NCBI RefSeq assembly: GCF_003315795.1
Contig: NZ_QMEY01000005.1
Span: 186,001-250,000, forward strand
Direction: 5' to 3'
Length of the DNA: 64,000 bases
Source: Spongiactinospora rosea
GTDB lineage: Bacteria > Actinomycetota > Actinomycetes > Streptosporangiales > Streptosporangiaceae
The notes below the pieces were generated by a model that saw only the letters and a list, made by a program, of their open reading frames with translations, was not told where the DNA came from and made no database searches. Position 1 is the first letter of the stretch. Every line of letters begins with the position of its first letter. Shown here piece by piece: positions 16,858 through 25,400 of the stretch. The position numbers and the translations under genes were made by a program.

Positions 16858-17586
16858 TCAGCCGGGGCCGGGGAACAGATCGGCGACGCAGGGCGAGCGG
16901 TCGATGACGTCCTGGGCGACCTCGGCGAGCTTTCTGCGGTGCGAGCGCGCGTAGCCGCGCAGGATGCGGAACGCCTCCTCCATGCCGGTGCCCGAGCGTT
17001 CCGCGATCACGCCCTTGGCCTGCTCGATGAGGATGCGGCTGGTCAGCGCCGTCTGCAACTGCCCGACGAGCACCTCGCGCTCCGCGGCGGTCCGCTGGTT
17101 GAGCAGCCCGATCGTGGCCGCGTCCACCAGGGCCTGGCCGAGCAGGGCCTGCGGCTCGGACGGCTCGCCGGTACGCCGGGCGAACAGGCCCACCGCGCCG
17201 AGCACCTGGTCGCCGCGCCGCATGGGGATCGCCAGCACCGAGCAGAAGCCCGCCGCCAGCGCGGCCGGGGCGAACTTCGGCCAGCGGTCGCGGGCCTGGC
17301 TCAGGTCGGCGCACGCGATGCGCCGTCCGCCGTCGTAGGCGTCCAGGCAGGGCCCCTCGCCGCTCTCCAGTTGCAGCACCTCGAGCAGCCGCACCCGCTC
17401 GGAGGAGGCGGCCACCACCTCAAGGCCGCCGGGCGGGGCCGCGGCGATCAGCCCGGCCTGCTCCACGTCCAGGACCTCCGCGCACCTCTCCGTCAGCATC
17501 TGCAGATATCCGCCGACGTCGAAGTCCGCGGTGAGAGTGTCGGCCAGGGCGACGAAGGTCGTCGCCAACCGATCTTCCTTCGGCAC
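16858..17586 (-). CDS. GAF and ANTAR domain-containing antiterminator regulator
   Basis: 242 residues from GTG 17586 (AAGGAG 11 nt upstream). A GAF sensor domain (about 20-165: VLDVEQAGLIAA...GEGPCLDAY...FCSVLAIPMRRGDQVLGAVGLF) is followed by an ANTAR domain (about 178-235: LTSRILIEQAKGVIAERSGTGMEEAFRILRGYAR). ANTAR proteins bind paired RNA hairpins and prevent transcription termination. Such proteins are abundant in actinomycetes and often respond to stress. No obvious paired-hairpin target is seen nearby. Confidence 0.88.
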   Translation of the reverse strand: MPKEDRLATTFVALADTLTADFDVGGYLQMLTERCAEVLDVEQAGLIAAAPPGGLEVVAASSERVRLLEVLQLESGEGPCLDAYDGGRRIACADLSQARDRWPKFAPAALAAGFCSVLAIPMRRGDQVLGAVGLFARRTGEPSEPQALLGQALVDAATIGLLNQRTAAEREVLVGQLQTALTSRILIEQAKGVIAERSGTGMEEAFRILRGYARSHRRKLAEVAQDVIDRSPCVADLFPGPG

Positions 17587-17950
17587 GGTGGGCTCATCTC
17601 CTTGTGGCCCCCGATGGGCACGCGATGGGTGCGGCATCGCACGTCGCCGCCACCGGAGGAGTGGACTCCTTACTGCTGGGGCGTGTCGCCGCCGATCGGC
17701 CGTACCGGCGTCGTCGGCGGTCCGGGCGCTCGCTTGCCTGCGGCCCGTAGCCCATCCTCGCGGGCGGCACCGCCCGTCGGCAAACCCGGCGAGGCCGGGG
17801 TCGCGGATGCGGATGGACCGAAAACCCGCACGCCGGAGCCCTGGGCCGCAGGACTCCTTCGGCTTCGAATTGATCAAGGAGTGAGACAGTTCTGGGCGAA
17901 ACGGTCTTAGCGTGTGATACTCAACCCCGGCGCTTACCCGAGGGAGGATC
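17587..17950. other. Intergenic region between the divergent GAF-ANTAR and P450 genes
   Basis: 364 bp. Reading frames through it are low-complexity extensions of the flanking genes. A GTGATACT element (about 17912-17919) may be the -10 of the P450 promoter, and GAGGGAGG just before 17951 is its ribosome-binding site. Nothing else is recognised. Confidence 0.4.
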
Positions 17951-19165
17951 ATGACGGTCGGGGAGACGTACGACCCGCTCGGCGCGCATCTGCGCGATCC
18001 CTATCCGGTGTACGACCGGGCACGGCACGAGGAGCCGGTGTTCTTTTCCCCGGTCATGGGGGCGTGGGTGGTCACGCGCTACGACGACGTGGTGACCGTG
18101 CTGCGCGACCCCGTCCTCTACTCCTCATCCGCCCCCTTCACCGACGCGGTCCCGCTGCGCGAGGCGACGCTGGCCGAACTGGCCAAGGGCTATCCGCCGC
18201 AGCCGGACCTGATCCAGTCCGACGGCGAGACGCACGCCAGGCTGCGCGCGCCGATCGCCGACGTGCTGAAGGCGGACCGGGTGGCCGCGCTGGAGCCGTT
18301 CGTCCGTGAGCAGGCGGCCGGCCTGGTCGCCTCCTTCGCGGACGCCGGGCGCGTGGAGTTCATGGCGCACTACGCCGTGCCGCTGCCCTGCCGGACGATC
18401 GGCAGGCTGTGCGGCCTGGACCCCGAGCAGGCGCGGCTGGTCTACGAGTGGCTGGACGGCTTCATCATCCTGCGCTCGGCCCATCTCACCGAGGAACAGG
18501 AACTGGCCGGGGCCCGCGGCTTCGTGCGGCTGCAGGAGCTGATCGGCTCCCTGGTCCGCGAGCGCAGGGCCAAGCCGGGCGAGGACGCGTTCAGCGAGGT
18601 GGTCGCGGCCAGCGTCCCCGGCGAGGAGCCGCTGTCCTACGAGGACGAGGCGCAGGTGGTGGCCAACCTGTTCCAGCTCGTGGTCGCCGGGCACATCACG
18701 ACCGTGCCGCTCGGCGGCATGGCCATGGCGCTGCTGCTCTCCCACCGCGAGCAGTGGGAACGGCTGTGCGCCGACCCGTCGCTGATCCCCGGCGCGGTGG
18801 AGGAGATCCTCCGGTACGGCACGCCCGCCAGCGGCCTGTACCGCGAGGTCACCGCGCCCACCGAACTCGGCGGCGTCGCCCTGCCGGCCGGGTCGCGGGT
18901 GCTGCTCCGCTACAACGCCGCCAACCGCGACCCCGGCAAGTTCCCGCACGCCGCGGAATTCGACATCGCGCGGGAGCGCAACCGGCATCTCGCCTTCGGC
19001 CGCGGCGTCCATTTCTGCGCCGGCGCCGCACTCGCGCGCATGCAACTGCGGGTCACGCTGGAGACGCTGACCACGAAACTGCCCGGACTGCGGCTCGCCG
19101 AGCCGATCAGTTATCGGCCGGTTCATGACGTACGTCACCCCGAAGCGGTGCATCTAGTGTGGTGA
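17951..19165 (+). CDS. Soluble bacterial cytochrome P450
   Basis: 404 residues with all P450 landmarks: I-helix LVVAGHITTVPLG (AGxxTT), K-helix EEILR, and haem loop FGRGVHFCAGAALAR with the thiolate Cys. It has no signal or membrane segment, so it is a cytosolic class I enzyme needing ferredoxin partners, which are not in the window. Sequence style (YDPLGAHLRDPYPVYDRAR) matches actinobacterial CYP families in natural-product or xenobiotic hydroxylation; the substrate is unknown. A strong GAGGGAGG site precedes it. It stands alone, not in a visible cluster. Confidence 0.92.
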   Translation: MTVGETYDPLGAHLRDPYPVYDRARHEEPVFFSPVMGAWVVTRYDDVVTVLRDPVLYSSSAPFTDAVPLREATLAELAKGYPPQPDLIQSDGETHARLRAPIADVLKADRVAALEPFVREQAAGLVASFADAGRVEFMAHYAVPLPCRTIGRLCGLDPEQARLVYEWLDGFIILRSAHLTEEQELAGARGFVRLQELIGSLVRERRAKPGEDAFSEVVAASVPGEEPLSYEDEAQVVANLFQLVVAGHITTVPLGGMAMALLLSHREQWERLCADPSLIPGAVEEILRYGTPASGLYREVTAPTELGGVALPAGSRVLLRYNAANRDPGKFPHAAEFDIARERNRHLAFGRGVHFCAGAALARMQLRVTLETLTTKLPGLRLAEPISYRPVHDVRHPEAVHLVW

Positions 19166-19275
19166 GCGACGAATGACCACGAACTTGACACATTGTTGAA
19201 ATGCCCAATCGGCTGGAACGTGTCGCCTTACGCTGGCTCTCGGCCTACAGCGCGGGAAAGGAAGGACACGTGGGG

Positions 19276-19515
19276 ATGGACTTGATTCAGTGCCCTGTGT
19301 GCACGGGGGTGCTGCCCGCATCCGGCCCGGACGCCTACACGGCGGCGCGGGGACGGCTCATCGTCTCCAACGGCTACTGCGACGGCGGATGCGCCGAGCC
19401 GGTGGCGCCGCCGCCCGTACGGCAGCAGTTCACCGTACCGGCTGCGCAGCCGCCGCAGCCGCACCAGCAGGACGCCGCTCTGCCCGTCTACAGCACGACG
19501 CGGGTGCCGTCCTGA
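19276..19515 (+). CDS. Small Cys-motif protein
   Basis: 79 residues from ATG 19276 (GGAAGG upstream; GTG 19270 and ATG 19201 also possible). A Cys-P-V-Cys pair near the start and Cys-D-G-G-Cys about 28 residues later could make one zinc site. The C-terminal half is Pro/Gln-rich and probably disordered. Function not recognised. Confidence 0.55.
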   Translation: MDLIQCPVCTGVLPASGPDAYTAARGRLIVSNGYCDGGCAEPVAPPPVRQQFTVPAAQPPQPHQQDAALPVYSTTRVPS

Positions 19516-19527
19516 TCGACCGCCGCG

Positions 19528-19857
19528 TCACTGGTGCCCCCGAGCGGTGTGCCAGTAGTCGCGGGTCTCGACGGCGAGGCCGTCAGCGCCGAACCGGGCG
19601 AACACGCACCCGGCCAGCGTGACGGGCTCGCCGTCCACCAGCGGCGTCCCGAACTCCACGCTCACCGGTGTCTCGTCCGCGAACGACCACCTGATGTACT
19701 CCTCGATCGCGGCCCTGCCCCGGTGCTCAGGGCGGAACGGCATGCTGCGGTGCACCGCGTCCGGCGCGTACAGCGCGATGATCGCCTCGACGTCGTGCTC
19801 CGCCCATCCGCGCCGCCAGGTGCCGGTGAACCGCAGGGCGGCCTGCCTGGTGTCCAT
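19528..19857 (-). CDS. NTF2-like (SnoaL-type) protein
   Basis: 109 residues with the NTF2/SnoaL fold signature: an N-terminal helix (FTGTWRRGWAEHDVEAIIALYAPDAVHRSMPF), then strands ending GADGLAVETRDYWHTARG. This cone-shaped fold serves as a small enzyme or ligand pocket; no specific reaction can be assigned. It is divergent from the sirtuin gene with a 39-bp gap. Confidence 0.8.
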   Translation of the reverse strand: MDTRQAALRFTGTWRRGWAEHDVEAIIALYAPDAVHRSMPFRPEHRGRAAIEEYIRWSFADETPVSVEFGTPLVDGEPVTLAGCVFARFGADGLAVETRDYWHTARGHQ

Positions 19858-19896
19858 GGGATGCCATTGTCGCCCCACGGCCCTACGATCGGCGCC

Positions 19897-20610
19897 ATGC
19901 CCAAGGTAACGGCGCTCACCGGCGCAGGCATGTCCACCGATTCCGGCATTCCCGACTACCGGGGGCCCGCCGGGCTGTGGAACAAGGACCCCGACCACGA
20001 AAAGCTCGTCACCTACCCGATCTACATGTCCGACCCGGACATCCGCCGCCGCTCGTGGCTGTTCCGGCACGACAGCCCGGCCTGGACGGCCGAGCCCAAC
20101 GCCGCGCACCGCGCCCTCGCCGCGCTCCCCGACACCTGGATCATCACCCAGAACGTCGACGGGCTGCACCAGCGGGCCGGTTCCCCCGCCGGGCGCGTCC
20201 TGGAGTTGCACGGCAACATGTTCCGCGCCGTGTGCACCTCCTGCGGGCGGACCGGTACCACCCGCGAGGCGATCGACCGGGTGCTCGCGGGCGACCCCGA
20301 CCCGGCCTGCCACGCCTGCGGCGGCGTGCTCAAGACCGCCACCGTCATGTTCGGCGAGGGGCTCGACCCGGCCGTGCTGGACGCGGCGGTCGAGGCCGCC
20401 CAGGGTTGTGAGGTCTTCCTGGCCATCGGCACCTCGCTCCAGGTGCAACCGGCGGCCTCGCTGGTGCGGGTGGCCGCCGGGTCCGGCGCCCGGGTGATCA
20501 TCGTGAACGCCGAGCCCACCCCCTACGACCACCTGGCCGAGCAGGTGATCGACGCCCCGATCGGCGGCGCCGTCCCGCGCCTGTGCGAGACGCTGCTCGC
20601 CGGCGGCTGA
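19897..20610 (+). CDS. SIR2-family NAD-dependent protein deacylase
   Basis: 237 residues. NAD-binding motifs are present: LTGAGMSTDSGIPDYRG and TQNVDGLHQRAG. The catalytic base is His105 (LELHGN). The zinc ribbon is C113-x2-C116 and C138-x2-C141. GTSLQVQPAA completes the Rossmann part. It is probably a class III or U-type lysine deacylase acting on acetylated metabolic enzymes, using NAD and releasing O-acyl-ADP-ribose and nicotinamide. It is followed 14 bp later by a NADAR gene, suggesting a shared NAD/ADP-ribose theme. Confidence 0.93.
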   Translation: MPKVTALTGAGMSTDSGIPDYRGPAGLWNKDPDHEKLVTYPIYMSDPDIRRRSWLFRHDSPAWTAEPNAAHRALAALPDTWIITQNVDGLHQRAGSPAGRVLELHGNMFRAVCTSCGRTGTTREAIDRVLAGDPDPACHACGGVLKTATVMFGEGLDPAVLDAAVEAAQGCEVFLAIGTSLQVQPAASLVRVAAGSGARVIIVNAEPTPYDHLAEQVIDAPIGGAVPRLCETLLAGG

Positions 20611-20624
20611 TGAAGGACGTGACC

Positions 20625-21197
20625 ATGATCGAATCCGCGCGCGCCCGCGACGTCGCCGGCCTGCTCCAGGCCGTGCGGGCGGGCGGCAGGGTCAGGTACC
20701 TGTTCTTCTGGGGACACCGGCCGCCCTCCGGCGGCGGGACCGGCCCCGGCTGCCTGTCGCAGTGGTGGCCCGCCCGCTTCGAGGTGGACGGCGTCGGCTA
20801 CGCCACGGCCGAGCACTACCTGATGGCCGCCAAGGCGCGGCTGTTCGGCGACGAGGAGGCCGCCGCCGAGATCGTCGCGGCTGGGCATCCGCGCGACGCC
20901 AAGCTGATCGGCCGCCGGGTGCGTGGCTTCGACGAGGAGACCTGGGCCGCGCACCGCTTCGGCATCGCCGTACGGGGCAATGTGGCCAAGTTCGGCGGGA
21001 ACCCCGATCTGCGCGCCTACCTGCCCGGCACCGGCGAACGGGTGCTGGTCGAGGCCGGCCCCACCGACCGGATCTGGGGCATCGGGATGACCGCGAGCGA
21101 TGCCAGGGCCGAGCGGCCGCAGGAGTGGGCCGGGCACAACCTGCTCGGCTTCGCGCTGATGGAGGCCCGCGCGATCCTCTCCGGCGGTGCGGGGTGA
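20625..21197 (+). CDS. NADAR (YbiA-like) family protein
   Basis: 190 residues from ATG 20625 (GAAGGA 7 nt upstream; an ATG at 20610 overlaps the sirtuin stop). NADAR motifs are present: YLFFWGH, LSQWWPARFEVDG, ATAEHYLMAAKARLFGD, NVAKFGGNPDLRAYL and DRIWGIGM. Family members act on ADP-ribosyl or related N-glycosidic bonds: YbiA cleaves riboflavin-pathway intermediates, and DarT1-linked NADARs remove ADP-ribose from guanine in DNA. No DarT toxin is seen beside it. The pairing with a sirtuin suggests a role in ADP-ribose or NAD chemistry. Confidence 0.88.
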   Translation: MIESARARDVAGLLQAVRAGGRVRYLFFWGHRPPSGGGTGPGCLSQWWPARFEVDGVGYATAEHYLMAAKARLFGDEEAAAEIVAAGHPRDAKLIGRRVRGFDEETWAAHRFGIAVRGNVAKFGGNPDLRAYLPGTGERVLVEAGPTDRIWGIGMTASDARAERPQEWAGHNLLGFALMEARAILSGGAG

Positions 21198-21210
21198 CCC
21201 GGCGAGAGGC

Positions 21211-21879
21211 TCAGCGTCCCCGGGAGAGCCGGTCGGCCTGGCGGATCGGCTCGGGGATGCGGTAGGCCGGGGTCAGCCGCAGTACGTGCGCGCAGGCGTC
21301 GTCCAGGCCGATGCGGTGGCCCTGGGACACGTAGACCGGCTTGACACCGTAGCGGGTCCGCAGGGCCCGCCCGACCACCTCGCCGTCCAGCACGATCGGC
21401 GTCCAGGACCCGCGCTCGGGGCCCGGCGGGTCGTGCCGCCCGGTGAAGGGCGTCTTGGCGACGCCGATGACCGGCAGATCGGTCAGCACCCCGAGATGGC
21501 AGGCCAGCCCGAAGCGGCGCGGGTGGGCCAGGCCGTGCCCGTCGCAGACGAGCAGGTCCGGGGTGATCGTGAGCCGGTCCAGGGCGGCGAGCAGCGGCGG
21601 CAGTTCCCGGAACGCGAACAGGCCGGGCACGTAGGGGAACCGGGCCGGTTCGCGGACCACGGCCCGGTCCACCACCGCGAGCGTGTCCGCGTCGAGCACG
21701 GCCACCGCGCCGGTCACCTCGTCGCCCGCCGTGGGGTAGCCGACGTCCAGCCCCGCCACATGCCGCACCGCGGCGGGCGCGGGGCCTGGGCCGGTCAGGT
21801 CGGCCAGCGGCGCGAGCCGCCGCTGGATCGCCTCGGCCTCGGGGACGGTCCGCGGCCAGTCCGTCGTCGCCGGATGCAC
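21211..21879 (-). CDS. nfi: Endonuclease V (deoxyinosine 3'-endonuclease)
   Basis: 222 residues with the full endonuclease V signature: AGLDVGY (Asp45), FPYVPGLFAFRELP (Glu92) and VCDGHGLAHPRRFGLACHLG (Asp113), the Mg-binding triad equivalent to E. coli Asp35, Glu89 and Asp110. It nicks DNA or RNA next to deaminated adenine. It is convergent with the NADAR gene (13 bp gap). Confidence 0.92.
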   Translation of the reverse strand: MHPATTDWPRTVPEAEAIQRRLAPLADLTGPGPAPAAVRHVAGLDVGYPTAGDEVTGAVAVLDADTLAVVDRAVVREPARFPYVPGLFAFRELPPLLAALDRLTITPDLLVCDGHGLAHPRRFGLACHLGVLTDLPVIGVAKTPFTGRHDPPGPERGSWTPIVLDGEVVGRALRTRYGVKPVYVSQGHRIGLDDACAHVLRLTPAYRIPEPIRQADRLSRGR

Positions 21880-21980
21880 CAGGGCAGGCTACGCCGCGGC
21901 CCGCGAGGCCCGCGATCCGGGGCGACTCCGTTCCGCGCAGGGAGACTTTCTTTGGGCGATCCGGGTAACAGGTGATCGGT

Positions 21981-23417
21981 ATGAGCATCACGCGACTCGG
22001 CACCGTCACCACGAAGGTGCCCGCCCGGCTCGACCGGCTCCCCTGGTCGCGCTGGCACTGGATGATCGTGATCGGCCTCGGCACCGTCTGGATCCTGGAC
22101 GGTCTGGAGGTCACCATCGTCGGCAACCTGACCGCTCAGCTGGCCCGGCCGGGCAGCGGCCTGGAGATCACCCAGACGCAGGTCGCCGGGGTCGCCGGGG
22201 CGCTGTACGTGGCGGGCGCGTGCATCGGGGCGCTGTTCTTCGGCTGGCTGACCGACCGGTTCGGCCGCAAGAAGTTGTTCATGATCACTCTGCTGGTCTA
22301 CCTGGCCGCCACGGCGCTGACCGCGTTCTCCTTCGAGGCGTGGTGGTTCTTCCTGTTCAGGTTCATGACGGGGTTCGGCATCGGCGGCGAGTACGCGGCG
22401 ATCAACTCGGCCATCGACGAGCTGATCCCGAGCCGGCACCGCGGCAAGATCGACATCATCATCAACGGCAGCTACTGGCTGGGCGCGGCGGGCGGCGCGC
22501 TGATCACCGTCCCGCTGCTCAACGACCTGCCGCTCAACATCGGCTGGCGGGTCGCCTTCGGCATGGGCGTGGTGCTCGGCCTGGCCATCCTGCTGGTACG
22601 CCGGCACGTACCGGAAAGCCCGCGCTGGCTGTTCATCCACGGCCGGGGCGAGGAGGCCGAACGCCTGGTCGGCGGCATCGAGCAGGAGGTCGAACGGGAG
22701 ACGGGCGCGCGGCTGGCCGAGCCCGGCGAGGCCATCGCCATCCGGCAGCGCAGGTCCACCGGATTCGGCAGGATCGCGCACACCATGGTGCGGCTCTACC
22801 CCCGGCGGACGGTCCTCGGCCTGTCGCTGTTCATCGGGCAGGCGTTCCTCTACAACGCGATCACCTTCGGGTACGCCAACATCCTGGCCACCTTCTTCAA
22901 GATCGAGACGCACACCGGCTACTACTTCGCGGTGATCGCGATCGGCAACTTCCTCGGGCCGCTGCTGCTCGGCCATCTCTTCGACAGCGTCGGCCGGGTG
23001 CCGATGATCTCCGGCACGTACATCGGCTCCGGGGTGCTGCTGCTGATCACCGCGTGGCTGTTCGCCCAGGGCGCGCTCACCGCCGTCACGCTCACCGCGT
23101 GCTGGTGCGTGGTGCTCTTCGTCGCCTCGGCGGGCGCGAGTTCGGCCTACCTGACGGTCAGCGAGGTCTTCCCGCTGGAGACCCGGGCGATGGCCATCGC
23201 GTTCTTCTACGCGATCGGCACCGCGGTGGGCGGGATCTCCGGGCCGCTGATCTTCGCGAAGCTGGTCGAGAGCGGGGTGCCCGGGGACACCGCGCTGGCG
23301 TTCGCGGTCGGCGCGGTGCTGATGATCCTGGCCGGGGTGGTCGAGCTGTTCCTCGGGGTCAAGGCGGAGGGCAAGGGGCTGGAGTCGATCGCCCGGCCGC
23401 TCAGCGCGGCCGACTGA
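21981..23417 (+). CDS. MFS transporter (sugar-porter/aromatic-acid-like)
   Basis: 478 residues, 12 predicted membrane segments. MFS signatures: GWLTDRFGRKKLF after helix 2, RFMTGFGIGGEYAAINSAIDELIPSRHRGK, PESPRWLFIHGR, and SEVFPLETRA in the second half. The insertion after helix 6 is typical of the SP/AAHS type. Probably a proton symporter for an organic acid or sugar; the substrate is not deducible. ATG 21981 has AGGTGA upstream. Its end overlaps the next convergent gene by 17 bp. Confidence 0.88.
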   Translation: MSITRLGTVTTKVPARLDRLPWSRWHWMIVIGLGTVWILDGLEVTIVGNLTAQLARPGSGLEITQTQVAGVAGALYVAGACIGALFFGWLTDRFGRKKLFMITLLVYLAATALTAFSFEAWWFFLFRFMTGFGIGGEYAAINSAIDELIPSRHRGKIDIIINGSYWLGAAGGALITVPLLNDLPLNIGWRVAFGMGVVLGLAILLVRRHVPESPRWLFIHGRGEEAERLVGGIEQEVERETGARLAEPGEAIAIRQRRSTGFGRIAHTMVRLYPRRTVLGLSLFIGQAFLYNAITFGYANILATFFKIETHTGYYFAVIAIGNFLGPLLLGHLFDSVGRVPMISGTYIGSGVLLLITAWLFAQGALTAVTLTACWCVVLFVASAGASSAYLTVSEVFPLETRAMAIAFFYAIGTAVGGISGPLIFAKLVESGVPGDTALAFAVGAVLMILAGVVELFLGVKAEGKGLESIARPLSAAD

Positions 23418-23637
23418 TCCTGGCCGCGAGGTCGTAGTGCACCTCGACGTCCTCGTAGTCCACGCCCTCCTGGACGGGACGGGGCAGGCCGCGCCTTCGC
23501 GACCCGTGCCCGGACTCCGGCCCGGACGCCTGTGAGTAGGTCACCGTGGAGTCCGGGACCTCCTCGAAACGCATCCTGCCGGCGCTCACCGAGGCCGAGA
23601 ACTCGATGTCCGCCAACTCCCCGGGGCGCTCGCTCAT
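23401..23637 (-). CDS. Conserved actinobacterial small protein of unknown function
   Basis: 78 residues from ATG 23637, overlapping the upstream gene as ATGA. It starts MSERPGELADIEFSASVSAG, has a disordered basic middle (SGHGSRRRGLPRPV) and ends with VDYEDVEVHYDLAARI. I recall this two-gene arrangement from other actinomycetes but know no function. The overlap with the Glu/Ala-rich protein argues that they act together. Confidence 0.65.
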   Translation of the reverse strand: MSERPGELADIEFSASVSAGRMRFEEVPDSTVTYSQASGPESGHGSRRRGLPRPVQEGVDYEDVEVHYDLAARISRPR

Positions 23638-24521
23638 CTCCCGTCCACCTCGTCCTCCCCGGCTTCTCCGGCTTCGGGGTGCCCGTCGTGCCGGTCGCGC
23701 AGCCGGTGCAGGGCGGCGCTGCCGGAGCGCTGCCCGGCCCGCCCGACGCCCTTCGCCAGCCCCCACGCCGAACTGCCGGCCCGGCGCCCGACCTGCCCGG
23801 CGGTCGTGAGCACCCGCCCCGGCAGGCCGTCGTGCTCCCCGCCTTCCGGCCCTGCCTCTGCCTCAGCCTCAGGCTCTGCCTCAGCCTCAGGCTCTGCCTC
23901 GGGCTCAGGCTCTGGCTTGGGCTCTGCCTCAGCCTCCGCCTCAGCTCCGGCCTTGGGCTCAGCCTCTAGCTTGGGCTCAGGTCCGGCCTCGGCCTCAGGC
24001 TTTGCCTCTGGCTCGGGCGGCGGTGCTTCGGGTACGGCGTCGCGTACGGCCTCGTGCACCCCCGGCATCCGGCCGGCGACGTCGCCGGTGCGGGCGGCCA
24101 CGGCGGCCCGGCCGAGATCGTGGACCGTGGCCGCGGTCAGTCCCTTGCCGACGTTGTCGAGGATCCGCGGATTGGCATTGACGGTGCCGAGCACGTCCCC
24201 GATGATCCGGGCGACCTGGTCGAGCCGCACCTTCAGGACCGCCTGTGCCTCCGCCCCCTCGATGTCCAATTTGACCTTCCCCAGCATGACGTCCACCCCG
24301 ACGTGCAGCCGCAGCAGGTCCAGCACATCGGCCTCCAGGGAGACCCGGGCCCGCAGCTCGTCCACGTCAAGGTCGATCTTGTCCACGTTGACGTACGGCA
24401 CATCGAGGTACATGTCCGGTTCAGGGCGTTTCTCCTGGCGGCGGTCCGTCATATCCCCGGTCGGCCGCCCATCCGGCGGATGTACACGGCGGTCGCGTCG
24501 TTCGACTGGCTCGCTGGACAT
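23634..24521 (-). CDS. Conserved actinobacterial protein with long Glu/Pro/Ala repeat tail
   Basis: 295 residues from ATG 24521 (GGGGGG upstream). The conserved core (about 35-130) has alternating hydrophobic residues (YVNVDKIDLDVDELRARVSLEADVLDLLRLHVGVDVMLGKVKLDIEG), a beta-rich pattern followed by helices. A repetitive EPEAEPEAEAE region follows, then a basic C-terminus. No signal, enzyme motif or membrane helix is seen. Cotranslated with the 78-residue protein. Function unknown. Confidence 0.7.
   Translation of the reverse strand: MSSEPVERRDRRVHPPDGRPTGDMTDRRQEKRPEPDMYLDVPYVNVDKIDLDVDELRARVSLEADVLDLLRLHVGVDVMLGKVKLDIEGAEAQAVLKVRLDQVARIIGDVLGTVNANPRILDNVGKGLTAATVHDLGRAAVAARTGDVAGRMPGVHEAVRDAVPEAPPPEPEAKPEAEAGPEPKLEAEPKAGAEAEAEAEPKPEPEPEAEPEAEAEPEAEAEAGPEGGEHDGLPGRVLTTAGQVGRRAGSSAWGLAKGVGRAGQRSGSAALHRLRDRHDGHPEAGEAGEDEVDGR
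23850..24020 (-). repeat. Low-complexity repeat encoding a Glu-Ala-Pro tract
   Basis: Tandem imperfect hexamer/18-bp units of the type GCCTCAGCCTCAGGCTCT on the + strand. Likely slippage-prone and variable in length between strains. Confidence 0.75.
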
Positions 24522-24587
24522 AGCGCCCCCCAAATCACATCAGAAGCCGCTATTACCCGCGAAATGCAGGTCGGTGCCCAACCAAGG

Positions 24588-25400
24588 TTAAAGAACGGGC
24601 AAACCCGCCTCCGAGCGCAGCGTCTCGGCGATCTCGTCCGCGAGGGCGGGGGAGGCCGCCACGATGCCGCTCCACCTGCGGGTGAGGTCGGTGTCGCACA
24701 CGATCGGCCGGTCCCACACGTCGCGCACGGCGCCGCCCGCCGCCTCGGCCAGTACGACCGAGGCGGCGATGTCCACCAGGCGATGGGTGTCGCTGGCGGC
24801 GTCGGCGAAGGCGTCGGTGGAGCCGTCGGCGACCAGGGCCGCCTCCAGGCAGGAGGTGGACAGGATGCGGACCCGCCCGGCGCGTTCGGCGACCGCGCGC
24901 CACGCCCCGGCCGCGCCCGGCACGTCGAACCTGGGGCGCAGCAGCGAGACGGCCGCGCCGTCCAGCGCGGTGCGGCCCGAGGTGCGCAACCCGGTGGGCC
25001 GCCCCCGCGACGCCCACCAGGAGCGCCCGGTGTCCAGCCAGACGACCAGGCCCTCGGTGAACTCGCCGTCCACCGCGATGGCCCCGGCGAACGCGGTCAG
25101 CGGGACCCCGGCCGCGGCGTTGGCCGAACCGTCCAGCGGGTCCATCACCAGCGTGACCGGCGAACCCCGGTCGACGAACCCGGTCTCCTCGCTCAGCGCG
25201 TTGGCGGCGCTGCCCTCGATCGCCGCCAGGATGGCCGACTCCACCAGCACGTCGATCCGCATGGTGGGGGTGCCGTCCGCGCCGTCGGCCACGTACTCCG
25301 CCAGCTCCGCCCTGCCGTACCCGGCGCGGGCGTCGCGGTAGGCGATCAGCGCCGCCTCTGCCGCCGTGCGCAGCACCGGATGCGCCTCGGGTGTCACCAC
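24588..25400 (-). CDS. Inositol-monophosphatase-family phosphatase at the end of the phn operon
   Basis: About 270 residues from GTG 25400 (GTG 25397 would give a 4-bp overlap with phnM; GGAG upstream). Metal-binding motifs of the Li+-sensitive phosphatase family are present: EETGF and VMDPLDGSAN. A weaker C-terminal motif, LVDIAASVVLAEAAGG, replaces WDxAAG. The family includes IMPase, CysQ and FBPase. It directly follows phnM where phnN/phnP would be expected, so a ribosyl-phosphate intermediate of C-P lyase metabolism is a plausible substrate. That assignment is inference. Confidence 0.82.
   Translation of the reverse strand: MVTPEAHPVLRTAAEAALIAYRDARAGYGRAELAEYVADGADGTPTMRIDVLVESAILAAIEGSAANALSEETGFVDRGSPVTLVMDPLDGSANAAAGVPLTAFAGAIAVDGEFTEGLVVWLDTGRSWWASRGRPTGLRTSGRTALDGAAVSLLRPRFDVPGAAGAWRAVAERAGRVRILSTSCLEAALVADGSTDAFADAASDTHRLVDIAASVVLAEAAGGAVRDVWDRPIVCDTDLTRRWSGIVAASPALADEIAETLRSEAGLPVL

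Noticed and set aside
17587..17950. Upstream extension of the GAF-ANTAR frame to 17952
   Set aside because: The extension is Arg-rich without domain similarity, and a good ribosome-binding site supports the GTG at 17586.
20625..21197. DarT-NADAR toxin-antitoxin system
   Set aside because: No DarT-like ADP-ribosyltransferase gene beside the NADAR gene; the neighbour is a sirtuin.
23850..24020. Tandem GCCTCAGCCTCAGGCT-type repeat as a minisatellite or CRISPR
   Set aside because: In frame within a gene and encodes Glu/Ala/Pro; no spacers.
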